Of a stretch of DNA of 64,000 nucleotides, positions 1-11,488 are shown in pieces; position 1 is the first letter of the stretch; every line of letters begins with the position of its first letter. Below the pieces are notes generated by a model that searched no databases, had not been told where the DNA came from, and saw only the letters and a program-made list of their open reading frames with translations. The translations under genes were made by a program, and so were the position numbers. The stretch lies in the NCBI GenBank assembly GCA_028753945.1, contig JAPNXP010000009.1, positions 3,906,001 through 3,970,000 on the forward strand. Direction: 5' to 3'. This stretch comes from Hexactinellida sp. DTS-2022 (taxonomy: Eukaryota > Porifera > Hexactinellida).

Positions 1-418
1 TTAGGATCAAGACTAATATCAAAAATCAAAAATTGCAGCTGTGCCGAGAGCATGTTCCTTGGAGGGACTATCTATTGGTGGCTACTGGCTGGTTAATTGA
101 TAGTGCCTCCAAAGGAAATGAGGCTGCACAGCTGCAATTTTGGATTTTTTCGCCATGTATCATAACTATGAAGGTGTTAAATTATTTCAGAAAGGTGTTT
201 CAGAAGGCAACGACCCTTAGAGTATGGAAGTTTCCATTTAGCTCACTTCATTTTAGAGATTTTCAAGTTTCAGTAAATATAATAGGTGATGAGTCAGCAT
301 TTCTTGTGTGCGTGTTGTGTTCAACCAACACCAACCAAACCATTCGAAAAATATTATTCACAAAATTTTAAAATCACATTTCTTTGACGATGTCATCATC
401 ACCTCAAGGTGTCAAGAC
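1..418. repeat. Dispersed foldback repeat, copy 1
   Basis: This copy begins with a hairpin of about 130 bp: one arm starts near position 30 with AAATTGCAGCTGTGCC and the other returns near 125-150 as GCACAGCTGCAATTTTGG. About 270 bp of unique-looking sequence follows, ending at GATGTCATCATCACCTCAAGG. The same hairpin and tail recur at 8020-8427, and the hairpin arm alone recurs near 22680. No credible protein is encoded. The window begins at or inside the repeat, so its left end is not certain. Confidence 0.75.
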
Positions 419-449
419 CAGTGGCGGCGCGGGGGAGCGGCCGCTCTCC
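419..449. repeat. Possible hAT terminal fragment
   Basis: The sequence CAGTGGCGGCGCGGGGGAGC resembles the TIR start (CAGTGGCGGCG) of the hAT element at 36561-39385. It is followed by a GC-rich hairpin (GGGGGAGCGGCCGCTCTCCCC). No partner end was located, so it may be a solo relic. Confidence 0.35.
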
Positions 450-1437
450 CCATGTGTAAGCGTTCTATATCATTGTCTGTACCCTTTATTACTTCATTGA
501 GAGATTCCAAAAAAGTCCATATCCTTGGATGGCTAGTTCTGATTATTGATTTTAGTTTAGAATGGTAGGTCTCTGCTCCATTGTTTGTAGCTATGTTAAT
601 TTCATGAAATGAGAGTTCTTGATGAGTTATTTGACAGCTGGTTTCATTACACCCAGCGCATTAGGGCTAAATGACAAAACTTTGGCTTATAGAAAGCTTT
701 GAGGATAATTCAGATGTTACAGCTTATATTACGCGACTGATGGCAATCCGTTTTTACCAGCACCTTTAATTATTCCCACTTTCAATCTTCTACTATTGCC
801 GAATATAAAAAATACTGAGAAGATAAATCTCGAGCAAATAATTAAAATATTGAAAAACACTGGATGCGCCGAAATTTTAGCTTGAGGAAATACTAACTTA
901 AAAGCATTTCTGGCTGCTGATTCCCAGTCCGACATTGATGCTAATGGCTGGAATTGAGGAATATTAATGCAAATGTAATCCGATACTGCTTGATATAATT
1001 CCTGAGTCTTGGCAGTCAATAAACAATGAACTGCAGGTAGGGTATGCCTTCCCACAGATACAAAAATTGTCCAAATCTGGAAAAATTGAGTGGGAACAGT
1101 AAAAAATGTACCATCAAATTGAATGTTGGTCACTTCATTCAAAGTTGTTTGCACTGCTCTGAATAAAAGATCACCGCTGTTTGTTCACTTCTCGTTAGCT
1201 ATAATTATAGTATTTCCCCAATGTTGTTGTTGGCAACATCTCCACAAACTCAGGAGCTGATAGTGGAATTTTTGGGTGAATTTTCGTCTTGCAAGATAGA
1301 GGAGAGGGATGACTCGCATTCATTGAACGATACATCACTGGCACAAGGATCATGTCTTGTTACATCATCAAAAACTCTTCTAAGGCTAGTTTGTGATTTC
1401 CTGGCCATGGTTTTGCATTTTGCTTTTAATTCGTAAA
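450..1437 (-). pseudogene. MULE (Mutator-like) transposase relic
   Basis: Conceptual translation on the minus strand gives successive pieces of a FLYWCH/MULE-type DDE transposase. An N-terminal stretch (about 1436-1262) reads KAKCKTMARKSQTSLRRVF. The core (1154-860) contains QFDGTFFTVPTQFF, where the D of DGTF is the expected first catalytic acid, and MSDWESAARNAF, where SDWE is the expected second. A C-terminal stretch (about 600-455) reads TNNGAETYHSKLK then HPRIWTFLE, typical of the MULE C-terminus. The pieces lie in different frames with stops between them, so the gene is dead. No terminal inverted repeats (TIRs) or TSD were found. The family call rests on these motifs from memory of the family, not on a search. 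Confidence 0.75.
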
Positions 1438-2340
1438 TTCTGTTTCATATTTTTCAACATTATGGTTATGCGAATGTATAGAAGTGATTAAATTGGTTTC
1501 AAGATTGAGTTTACTAGTACCTTTACAAGCATCCCTAATAGCACACAACTAAGGTACATAAGATTTCCTGTAATTTTTGATTTGATATATTTGTTACCAT
1601 TTTGGGTTGTCAAAACTCTTCCGACACTACTCTTGTACCAGGCCTTCATCTGGGTGCGTGATTTTAAGGAAAATGCTGGAAGGGTGCGTGAAATTGGAAT
1701 TAATTGGTGCGCAGTCAAAGGCGTAGCCAGGCTAAGCCAGGCCAAAATCTAGGGGGAGGGGGCAAATGTACAACTTGCGAGCGTAGCGAGCAACTTAAAG
1801 GAGGTCTGGGTCTGAAAATGGCTGAGCTAGGGGGGGGGGGGGCAACTGCCCCCCATGAACCCCCCACCCAACGCCCATGTGCGCAGTGCGCACCCAGAGT
1901 ATTCTTAATGCTAAATTTGCTTATTTTTTGGTAATATGATATTTTTGGTCTATTTGGGTGCGCGACCCACGCACCCAAATAAAATTTTCAAAATTTTTCA
2001 ATTTTTTTGGCCTTCTCGGTGACATACACGACCGTATATTAAGTAGGCCATGGCCCCGATAAGTTAATGGCGCCCAGATACGCGGGCATAGGCGTCGAAC
2101 TTTCCAATTTTTCTGAAAATCTGTGGGGGGGGGGCAGCCAGAGAACATTTAAAAGACATTTATTTTTATTTTGCAATTAATACGCAAAAATCAAGCATAA
2201 ATAGTAAATAATAACGTAAGTGAGATGTAAATTTACGGAGAAAGCTTTATGCAACTTGAAATTTTTGGCAAATTAAAAAGCTGCTATCCTCCACTGTTTC
2301 AACTAATTTTCAAGAGAAACGCCAGCTGAGGGGACGAAAT
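1438..2340. other. TE-derived intergenic stretch with G/C homopolymers
   Basis: No gene is seen. Around 1718-1740 the sequence GGCGTAGCCAGGC resembles the TIR of the small MITE at 59889-60043. It is followed by GCGAGCGTAGCGAGC and a run of a dozen G, a combination seen again near 21760-21790. A second G run lies near 2120. These look like ends of old cut-and-paste elements, but no TSD could be assigned. Confidence 0.4.
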
Positions 2341-2692
2341 CATACTTGCCAAACCTACAGGGATTCCCTGCACAGTACAGGGATTTAAACATTTTTGCGG
2401 TTCAGTACAGGCGTACAGGGATTTTAAATTTACTAATTATGTGTCAAATAATGCCTAAAAATGTCTACAGTGATTATAGTATATTCTGCCATGCATTCTG
2501 CATTGACCACATATAGGCACAACTGGTTTATATATATTTATTCAAGCGAACAGGGATTCCCTGTACAATATCTAATTCAATGCTTTTTCCTTTCCAAGGA
2601 AAAATTTTTTTCCCCCTGTACATTGTGGCCAATGTACAGGGGAAAATTGGAGCCCTGTACAGGGACATGACTCAAATAGGTTGGCAGGTATG
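2341..2692. mobile_element. MITE with 6-bp TSD (CATACCTGCCAA family), copy 1
   Basis: The left end CATACTTGCCAAACC and right end GGTTGGCAGGTATG are inverted. They are flanked by a direct repeat CGAAAT at 2335-2340 and 2693-2698. The interior carries repeated TACAGGGATT motifs. It is non-coding. The 6-bp duplication would fit a hAT subgroup, but the superfamily is inferred. Confidence 0.75.
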
Positions 2693-2924
2693 CGAAATCT
2701 GGGGGGGGCGAGACATATGCTGCCCCCCCGACATTTTTCAGGGGGGGGCAGGCCCCCCCCGCCCCCCCTGCAACGACGCCTAAGTACGCGGGGTTATTTT
2801 TAAAGGGGAAAAGCAAATTCCCACCCTACTGCCCCGATATGCGGGGTTCTACTGTAGAATTATTATAAGTTGAAACAATGGAATTAGATCTTTTGTATGA
2901 CGGTTTACTTACTATGACAGCATT

Positions 2925-3265
2925 CATACCTGCCAACCGTACAGGGATTCCCTGTACAGTACAGGGATTTTAACCATTTTGCTGTTCTGTACAGGGAATT
3001 ATTACATTTGTACAGGGATTTTAAGTAGGGACAAAATTAATGATTATAAGTCAAATACACCTAAAAAATGTCTTTACTCTCAAAATGTAGCATTTTGTTA
3101 AAGTAACAATTCCTAATAAAGCGTATAGTGTTTGTCTCGCTCATGTAGGGAAATTTCCCTACATGAGCGAGCCAAAACTTTCCGGGTGTACAGGAATTTT
3201 GCCAATGTACAGGGGAAAATTGGAGCTCCGTACAGGGATGCGACTCAAATAGGTTGGCAGGTATG
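2925..3265. mobile_element. MITE with 6-bp TSD (CATACCTGCCAA family), copy 2
   Basis: This is a second copy of the element at 2341-2692, with ends CATACCTGCCAACC and GGTTGGCAGGTATG. The direct repeat AGCATT lies at 2919-2924 and 3266-3271. The interior shares the TACAGGGATT motifs and contains a short palindrome, GTAGGGAAATTTCCCTAC, near 3146. It is non-coding. Confidence 0.8.
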
Positions 3266-3377
3266 AGCATTGCCGGCACCACGTATTATGAGGACAACAA
3301 CATTACTTTTGTTTAGCTTGGAGTGATCGTAAATATAAATTCGTACCTAAACTAGCTGGTTATTAGCTAACTTGTAT

Positions 3378-6300
3378 CGTGACCTACGTTATAATAAGGC
3401 CTGTTCACTAGTGCTAAATTTTGGACCATGGATGTTGTTTAAGTCCATCGATTTTATTACATATAATGATGTATTAAATGATATTCTACCAAATCATGAC
3501 CTTTGTTATGATATTGATGCGATTATTTGGACTATGGAAGTAGTTTAAGCCCATTTATTATTTTCGTAATAAAAGTCATACGAAGTTGAGAAAATTAACT
3601 AAATTGGAACACCCAAGAGAAAATAATGTTTTTTAATACTAAGCACATAAGAACAATTAGTGCGTGTTTGGTAATAGTACAAATTGTAGTTAGGAAGTAT
3701 ATGAAATGGGCACAAGAAACGCTAATTGGACTTCAATTTCTTTAACTTTCTAGTATTTTCGACACCTGACTTCAAGGGTAGCTGGGCATTCATGTTCTTA
3801 ATTTTATTAGATATGATACAATTCGAAGTAGCTGTCAATAATTTAGCTAACACATCCCACATGAGTGTGCCACAATTGTTGCACACTACTCTCCATATTT
3901 CGCCTTGTTCATCTTCTATAAGTGTAGTTGTTAACTGTATGAGGATACTTCTAGAAGGACCGGTAATAAAGCTATCGAATAAGCTTGGTTGACTCTCGAT
4001 TGAAGAGAATAATTTCCAGAGGGTGATAATTGCATCTATAACATCACTACTTGGCCATTTTAGTGAGCCTCGGTCGATTATCTGAATCAATCTATACTCA
4101 GACTCTAAAGGTTCTTCAATTTCCAATTCTTTGTTCTCGGTGAGGAATGAGAGACATGATGGACATTTAGTGGAATGTTTGTAGTAGGCATGCACTGAGT
4201 AGCCTGCTATAAAGCAGAGTGATTGTAGTATTTGCGTGTTTAATTCTATTTCTGAATATCCTTGAATTGCAGAGAGATAAATCTCTAAGCTGACAGAGGC
4301 ATGAGAGTCTTGGTCGTAAGAGGATGAGAATGATTCTAAGTTCTTGAGTGAAGTGTTATCTTCTACTTGCTTTTTCGAAAATAATTTTAGTAAACTTGAC
4401 AACTTTATTCTACGTTCTGTTTCAAGTATCTGACAATAGCTAATGTGGTATTGTGCACCTGACATCATCCTATACAAGCCAAAATGATGCTCGAGGGCAT
4501 CATTTTGCAAGAACGAAGAAAGAACATACGATAAGCCACAGTTTCCAGTGAGGTGATTTACAATACATGGAAGTGCAATACAAGAGTGACAAAAACTAGT
4601 AAAGTTTGAGGACTTAATTTACCTCTTTTCTCAGACATGGCCCGCCAACATTCAACCCAATCAACTACACGTTGAAGGAAAATAAATCTGGTATCATTGT
4701 TGGTTAGTGGAATGGAAAATTCATCTTTTAGAAGGATACCCTTGTTTGGAGTATTGATGTTGAAAATCCGCCAAACATTACATGATGGTAATAAAGTCTG
4801 CAGTCTGTGAATTTGTAGAAAGGTGGTAGCGAGATTGGTGGCTAACATTTAATGCAGCGGCTGTTGATCCATCAAATATCCTTAAGGCTAAAGAAACATT
4901 TTGTCTCTCAAATGTGGAAGGCCAACAAGCTTTAGAGGTTAATCTTGGAGCTAATTTAGCAACAGAGTGTTGGTCACTTTTGTATAATTGTCGAATCTCT
5001 TCAAAAGCTGCATTGTTCGTAGCTTGGATCAACTCAAAATCTGGATAAATAAACGTTTTATTATAATCTAATTGATTCAGCCAGTTATTGCGGATCGATT
5101 TGAGTATGTGAACGAAGTCAAAGAGTAAAAACAACGGTCGATTTAAGTCCACAGGGTGAGGAACAATATGCTCTAGGAGTTTGTTAGGTGAAAATAGCTT
5201 GAAAATGTTAACGTTCATCGGGTAATTATCAGTACATAAAATGTGAACAGAGAGTCCACATGCTTCTACATCTTGAATAACCTCTTTGATAATTGGAAAG
5301 AGTACAGCAGCTGATGAGTTGGCACAGGGCAGTAAACGAACAATACTGGACCATCGTTTCGACAAACTTGGTACCATGAAGGCAAAAACGGTTTTTGCAG
5401 GATCAGAAGGATTCAAAGAAGATCCTATTATCTTACCTCCTTTGTAAGTAAATGTGGATTTTACGTGAATTTCATCCATCTGAATTACAACATTTCGTTC
5501 CCATTTGTTAAACTGAACGGCTGATTGTTTGAGATAGTTGGTAAACTCTGAATCCAAACCAAAATTCGAATATAAACGTTTAAGTGTTGAAAGATGTGGC
5601 AATGATAGACAGTCTAGGGATTGAAGATATCTATAAGATACTGGCGAGATAAGCTGGCATTTGAGCGACAAAACAAGAGTTTCAATGTTGTATCGCCTCA
5701 TAGTTTTCGCGACTAAAACGTTATTTAATTGGCATTGTATGAACTGAAGACGTAATAATAATAATACAGGCTGTTGATCTCCAGAATCTTCTCTAGTTGA
5801 AAGGGAAAGTAAGTCGATTGCTTTATGAATGCTTTCAGTTGCTTCTATGATATGGTGTTCGATTGTCTCAGGAGAATTAACCGGGATAGAATGGTGTTCA
5901 ACTTCTTCAAACAAATCGTTAATTAAGTTGACGAATATCATTTATCTTAGTGAGAGAAAGAGAAATGCGTACACCTTAATAGAAACCAATAGTATGTAAT
6001 GTTTCTGTAATAGTTAACGAGCATCGAATCGAAATCAAACTGTTATTCGTTATAGAAGGTTTGATTAAATTAAAGGAATTATCCTCACAAGACCAAACTA
6101 ACCAATTATTATGTAAATCCGAGGACTTTGTTTTGGATACTAACTCTTGCAGTGTGGTTATTTGGAAAAGTTCTTCGTCTTTCTTAAATTGTATTAGACT
6201 CCGATCTATAGCAGTATCAACCAATTGATCTTCTCTCAAAGATCTATAAAATCTCAAATGTATGGTATCGGATGACGAAGAGAGATGAAGTGGGCAGTTA

Positions 6301-7023
6301 GGTAGGAATCTTGGCACCGCTTCTTTATGTAATTTAGGTTTAGCAGGTACTTCTAAGTATGATCCATCAGGTTGACAGATTGAATAACTAGTCTGAATTT
6401 CTTCGTCTAGGAAATGTTTAGAACAGACAAACACGTTCTTTAAGTCTCCGATATCTTCTCTACAGAGCGATCGGAGCCAACGGCTGACGAGCTCAGGTGG
6501 ACCACTTGGCAACTTAAATACTGGAGTATACGGTTCTCCTACGTAATTACTTCGACATCCGGGGGCAGAACATCTGTTAGGCATGACAAGCTAATTGATG
6601 AAAATTAATACATAAGAAAAGAGAAATCGAGAAGTAAATGAAAAGATGTATATAAAATATCACAAAAAAGGATAATATAGGAAGGAAATAGTCGATATGT
6701 GCAAAAATAGCAAGCTGGCAAAAGGCAATGGGTTGCAAGTACATATAAGGTGCTGTCACAATAAAATTGAATAAATCGAATGCAATGAATGGTTGATTTC
6801 AAAGAATATTTAAAAATTATGGGTTATTTAGAAATTGTTTTTCTATTAGATTTAAACTACTTCCATAGTCCAAATAATCGCATCAATATCATAACAAAGG
6901 TCATGATTTGGTAGAATATCATTTAATACATCATTATATGTAATAAAAATCGATGGACTTAAACAACATCCATGGTCCAAAATTTAGCACTAGTGAACAG
7001 GCCTTATTATAACGTAGGTCACG
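3378..7023 (-). mobile_element. P-type (THAP9-like) DNA transposon, 3.6 kb
   Basis: Two inverted ends of about 175-180 bp bound the element: 3378 to about 3553 and about 6852 to 7023. They begin GTGACCTACGTTATAATAAG and are nearly identical. The direct repeat CTTGTAT flanks both ends (3371-3377 and 7024-7030), 7-8 bp as expected for P elements. Between the ends, on the minus strand, lie a THAP zinc-finger frame and the P-type DDE transposase core. The long, well-matched ends suggest a fairly recent arrival, although the coding region is broken. Confidence 0.9.
3722..6584 (-). pseudogene. THAP9/P-element-like transposase, frameshifted
   Basis: Four minus-strand frames make one P-type transposase. 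The frame at 6584-5976 starts MPNRCSAPGCRSNY and carries a C2CH THAP domain ending AVPRFLP, for DNA binding. The frame at 5941-4778 holds the RNaseH-like core, with QMDEIHVKS (first catalytic D), CTDNYPMN (second D) and FDFVHILKSIRNNW. The frame at about 4848-4558 continues with NINTPNKGILLKDEFS. The frame at 4510-3722 has DALEHHFG (likely catalytic E) and a C-terminal CPSC region. Breaks lie between the THAP and core frames (an intron or damage; a TAA directly precedes the core ATG), near 4790-4850, and near 4600. All acidic catalytic residues can be seen, but the frameshifts make the gene unlikely to work as it stands. Confidence 0.88.
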
Positions 7024-8019
7024 CTTGTATCTAATGCACTTTTGAACTATTGTTAACAAAAACCCTATTTTTCAATGTATTTGTGTCTTGAAAATGATTT
7101 AATGCTTAGTCATCCAAACGAACGAATTTAGAATATTCAAATATTCGTTCGTTTAGAAAATGTCCGTTCATTTCATTTCGAATATTCATATCAGCCTTAA
7201 ATTAAAAATACCCAGATTCTCAATTCAGATTTGAACGCTACATGGTCGAATTACTCTAGTTTAATTTCTAGTCGTTACAATTATTTTCCATTGAGATACA
7301 GCCACATTCCAATTTTTGCCGCAAGTGGCAAGGGACACTAATAATTACTAAAATCACTTTGTTATGAAACAACATTTCGGAGTAGTTTAAGCAGCCTTTA
7401 ATACGCTACATTAAGTATATTGTGTCTGGAACGAAATTCCTGTAGTTGAAATATTTTGGTCGGTTAGTGTATATAAGTGGCTTGGTTTTCACTATACGTA
7501 TAACGTTTACAAGTACATACAAAATTCCATGAATATACCAATTTATAACAAACTCATCTTGCCATAAGCAGTCCGAAAAGTTTGCAAACACTCGTCCCTT
7601 CTACAACAAAAACAATTCCGGATTAACAATGATTCGTGCTTATATTTATCATATTTAGATTTTCATGACATTATAGAATAATATTCAAAATGAATTAATT
7701 TGAACTATTATGAAATGAAAATCTGATTCGTTATAGTGTTTTGGGAATATCATTATGGATTACGTAAATCGAGAAATGGGAATGGGCAAGAATAAATTAA
7801 CACTTCATTATTAATTATACTAGAGTACTAATTAACGACATTCGTTTTACGTAACACAGAAATGCAGCAGTTGTCGGGACAAAACCGCGTGCAGACCGCA
7901 ACCGGACCGGACCGACTGTTCCGGTCCACTCCGTAAATTTTGTTTGTCGGTCAAGTGCGTTCTATGGTCCAGACCATGGTTGTTCCGGACCATTAAACGA
8001 CCATGGCTAGATAGAAATT
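7024..8019. other. Gene-free stretch with Tc1/mariner end relic
   Basis: No gene is seen. Around 7405-7480 the sequence ending TTGGTCGGTTAGTGTATA matches, with substitutions, the stretch ending at about 58582. Both look like the end of one Tc1/mariner-type element (TACACTAACC followed by CAAAA). Near 7110-7190 lie GAATATTC-rich inverted motifs resembling those near 32590-32660. From 7862 a GC-richer piece (GGACCGGACCG) looks like one end of another element, possibly paired with similar sequence at 9530-9610. Confidence 0.4.
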
Positions 8020-8427
8020 TGAAAAATCCAAAATTGCAGCCTGTGCCGACGCATGTTCCTTTTGTGGGACTATATTTTGATTGTGGTTTATTGATAGTGC
8101 CTCCAAAGGAACATGCTGTAGGCACAGGCTGCAATTTTGGATTTTTTTCCGACAAATCATCACTATGAAGGTGTTAAATTATTTCAGAAAGGTGTTTCAA
8201 AAGGCAACGACCCTTAGTGAGTTGGAAGTTTCGTTTTAGCTCACTTCATTTCAAAGATATTCAAGTTTCAGTGGAATATAATAACTTAATAAGTGATGAG
8301 TCAGCATTTTTTATGTGAGTGTTGGGTGATCACCCAACACCAACCAACTCACTCGAAATATAGAATTCACAAAATTGTAGAAACACATTTTTTTGACGAT
8401 GTCATCATCACCTCAAGGTGTCAAGAT
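8020..8427. repeat. Dispersed foldback repeat, copy 2
   Basis: The hairpin arms are AATTGCAGCCTGTGCCGACG (from about 8030) and GGCACAGGCTGCAATTTTGG (to about 8140), with a short loop. The same 270-bp tail as copy 1 follows, ending CATCATCACCTCAAGGTGTC. Open frames on both strands here are by-products of the hairpin. Confidence 0.8.
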
Positions 8428-9615
8428 CCATTTGTAGAGGTGCTATGTGGCATAAGGATCAATTGATAAATTTGAAATTTGTTTCTATCTTCTATAATCT
8501 CTGAGATTTATGATATTTAATTAATTAGTGTAAATAATAATTAATATTATTTATAATATAACACCAATTTCAATGTCAACTTAAAATTATTAAGTTAAAT
8601 TATATTGTCATAAATAATTAATTAATTAATTTGGCTATCAAATTTCAATTCCGCACTCTCGATGATCCCTTATAAACAAATTGGAAGCATCTATATATAT
8701 TAAATACAGACTGAACTAATTATAATTAATTACGTCAGTTTATTAATAGTACAAGAGTATTCTTGCAGAAGGGAATATATTCACTTAATCTGTCGTTGTT
8801 ATGAAATATATAATCTTAGTTTTCAATTGGAAAATAGAAGCCTACTCGATCTCACAAGTTGAATCAATTTAATAATAACGAGTTGAAACAATAGAATTAG
8901 ATTTAACACTTTCAATTGAACTGAAGTGTTAGTAAACAAATGAAACTTGCAACTCAATTGTGGCACAAACTAAGTACAATTTGAAATTTCGTGCACTGTG
9001 AAAAGGTGTAGAATTAAATTCTCTATCGAATGGATATAAATTTATTTTTCGGGCACCATTTATTGTTCCTTTTCAAACATTAAACAGGTGTAAAATGTGT
9101 CCAAAAAATTTTAATCAAAAATCCTGACCCCAGGTGCACATCTGTAACCCATAAGACACATGTCCTGAAAATTTGGGCTCTTTGTTAATAATACTCTGTT
9201 CTGTGGAGTGGCTACGGAAGAATAATAATCGGTATCCAAAGCACTAAGATTAGAACTGGGCCACTATACTATAGTATAGTCGGCACAGTAAAATTAAGCG
9301 TTTTTAACACTTTGAATTGATAGGAATATAATTTTCGATTACTAGTGATATACTATTACCTAACATTCTGATACATTATAGTCTAGTATCAACAGTCTTA
9401 TTACAATTACTTTAAACCAAAGTATGTTGGTGTACTATTAGTATAACTAATAAATAATGGATTTTTATGGAAATTAATATACAATAAACTTCCCAATAGA
9501 ATGCCTTAATGTATACTCAGGATAAGATCGGTCCGGACCGGTCCAAGATTAGAAGTGTGCGGTCAATGACGGTTCGGTTCGTTCCAGTCCATGAATTTTC
9601 CGGGCCGCTGCATCT
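8428..9615. repeat. Dispersed repeat with conserved palindrome, copy 1
   Basis: An AT-rich repeat shares blocks with 23395-23935: GGTGTAAAATGTGTCCAAAA, ACCCCAGGTGCA, GGCTACGGA, and a 33-bp imperfect palindrome at 9256-9288 centred on CTATACTATAGTATAG. No reading frame is conserved. In both loci it lies downstream of the foldback hairpin, so hairpin and palindrome may be parts of one element. Confidence 0.55.
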
Positions 9616-10379
9616 GCTAACGATGAAACTTCCGAAAGTCTCCCTATCGTCCAGACCTGGCTCCAAATCACTACTGGCTGTTTGGTGAGATGAAAAGTAA
9701 CCCAGTAGTCGGTCGTAGAAAAAGGAGTTTAGTACCTAGTGGTGGTAGAACTGTGTAAAAGGGTACCCCCAAATAATTTTCGCCACAGGGATTGGAAAAC
9801 TTCCAGAAAGGTGGGACCGATGAATGAAACTCAAGGGGGAGTACATTTAAAATTTTATTAGTATTTAGATTAATATCACATAGTCCACTCTTTTTATGAT
9901 CACTATTGATCAGTAGTCCTATTAATTATTGGACAATCCTTGTAGATATTTTAAAGAGACAAATATATTTCGATTAGAAGGAAAAGGTTAGCAACTAATA
10001 AGTAAATCAGTAATTTAGTACAAAATAATTATCAGGGATGCCAACCTCTGGAAACCAAATATCGGGAGGTTTTTGTCATTTTGGCGGGAGTTTTACCAAA
10101 AAAGCGGGAGGTCGAAGATGAAAAAGCGGGAGAAAAGCGGGAGACTCAAAATATATGCCATTTCTTTGAATCTATCGTGAATAAAACGATACAATATGAT
10201 TAATTTGTATGTTTGGATATCTACGAATAGGAAACGCTAATTTTTCTAGTTCTATCTATCAAATTTCTTCAGCATATCTCGTATTCACCCAATGTATCTA
10301 ATAATACAACAAAAACGAAATAGCTAGAATAATTAAATATAATTTTGTTATAAAGTATGTTTTTTTATTAGATATACAT

Positions 10380-11179
10380 CAGGGGTCGGCAACCTTTTGA
10401 ATGAAGTGTGCCAGTTTACCTATAATGTCAACATATTTATGACCTTCCGTGCCAAATATAATCCTAATAGTTCTGTCACTGGAAAATTTGTCCCTAAAAT
10501 AATCCACGACCAATTTTACGGTAAATTTGGTTCGGTGGGCCAATATTCGATGGAAAATGGTCCAGGCCTGAACTATTTCGTCCCACGATGGGACCAGTAT
10601 TTCATTGAATTTTGGTCATAGGATCATTTTCCATGGAATAATGGGCACTCGGAGCAAATTTCCCGAAATAATAGGTCCAAAGACCTAGATTCCATGGGAA
10701 ATGGTATTAGGAACAATATTCCATTGAAGAATGGTTCTAGCACCATTTTTGCAGAGAATATTTGTCCTTGTACTTTCTTCCTCTCATGACGGACCCTCCA
10801 ACACGGCTAATCAGTTATTTTCCAGTCGTACGCGCTTAAATCTCGTTAAAACAGTTCTTCACTTTATTTTCAACTTATTACTAATTCCATCCCATGGTGG
10901 GACAAAAAATTTCAGGTTGTGACCATTTATCTATGATAATCTTTGTCCATCCGTACCAATTTTCCAAGTGGACCAAAATTTCCGTGACAGTTCTATCTCT
11001 TATGTATTTAATGCAAGTAATACACTTTATTGGAGTTAAAAATTATGTGTTAGGTTGGAAAAAACAGAGAAAATTGAAAATCGTCGACAAGGAAGAGTTT
11101 GAGTAAAATCACTTAGCGTGCCGTGGAGAAATACTTCGCGTGCCATAAGTGGCACGCGTGCTAGGGTTGCCGACCCCTG
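10380..11179. mobile_element. hAT non-autonomous element, 800 bp, perfect TSD
   Basis: The ends CAGGGGTCGGCAACC (10380) and GGTTGCCGACCCCTG (ending 11179) form a perfect 15-bp inverted repeat. The 8-bp direct repeat ATATACAT lies at 10372-10379 and 11180-11187. These are hAT hallmarks, and the TIR resembles those of Tip100-type hATs. The interior is unique and has no recognisable transposase. Confidence 0.92.
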
Positions 11180-11488
11180 ATATACATAGATGTAGCAGAT
11201 TTAAATATCTACAAAAGTGCTCGTAATTTATGGATATTTTTCTTGAGATTTCAAGGAATTTCATGACGATTAAAATGTGTTGTAATATTTAATCCACCCG
11301 TGGTTGCATAGATCGACATATAAACTAAACGATAAAAATTCAGCATCGTATCTAGTATAATAACTTTCTGGAGGATGTAAGCGAAAGCCCACCCGAGATA
11401 TTTTTAAAGAATTTCTTCCAAATTCGAATTAAAACATAATAGTACAATGTATTAATAAGGGGCTAAAGAATATTAACTAACCTACAAG

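Noticed and set aside
7847-8168. Opposed ORFs of 102 and 74 residues with shared sequence KNPKLQPVPT
   Set aside because: Both are read from the two arms of a DNA hairpin in a dispersed repeat.
10397-11106. Three plus-strand frames inside the 800-bp hAT element
   Set aside because: No domain, no continuity between them, and no transposase motif.
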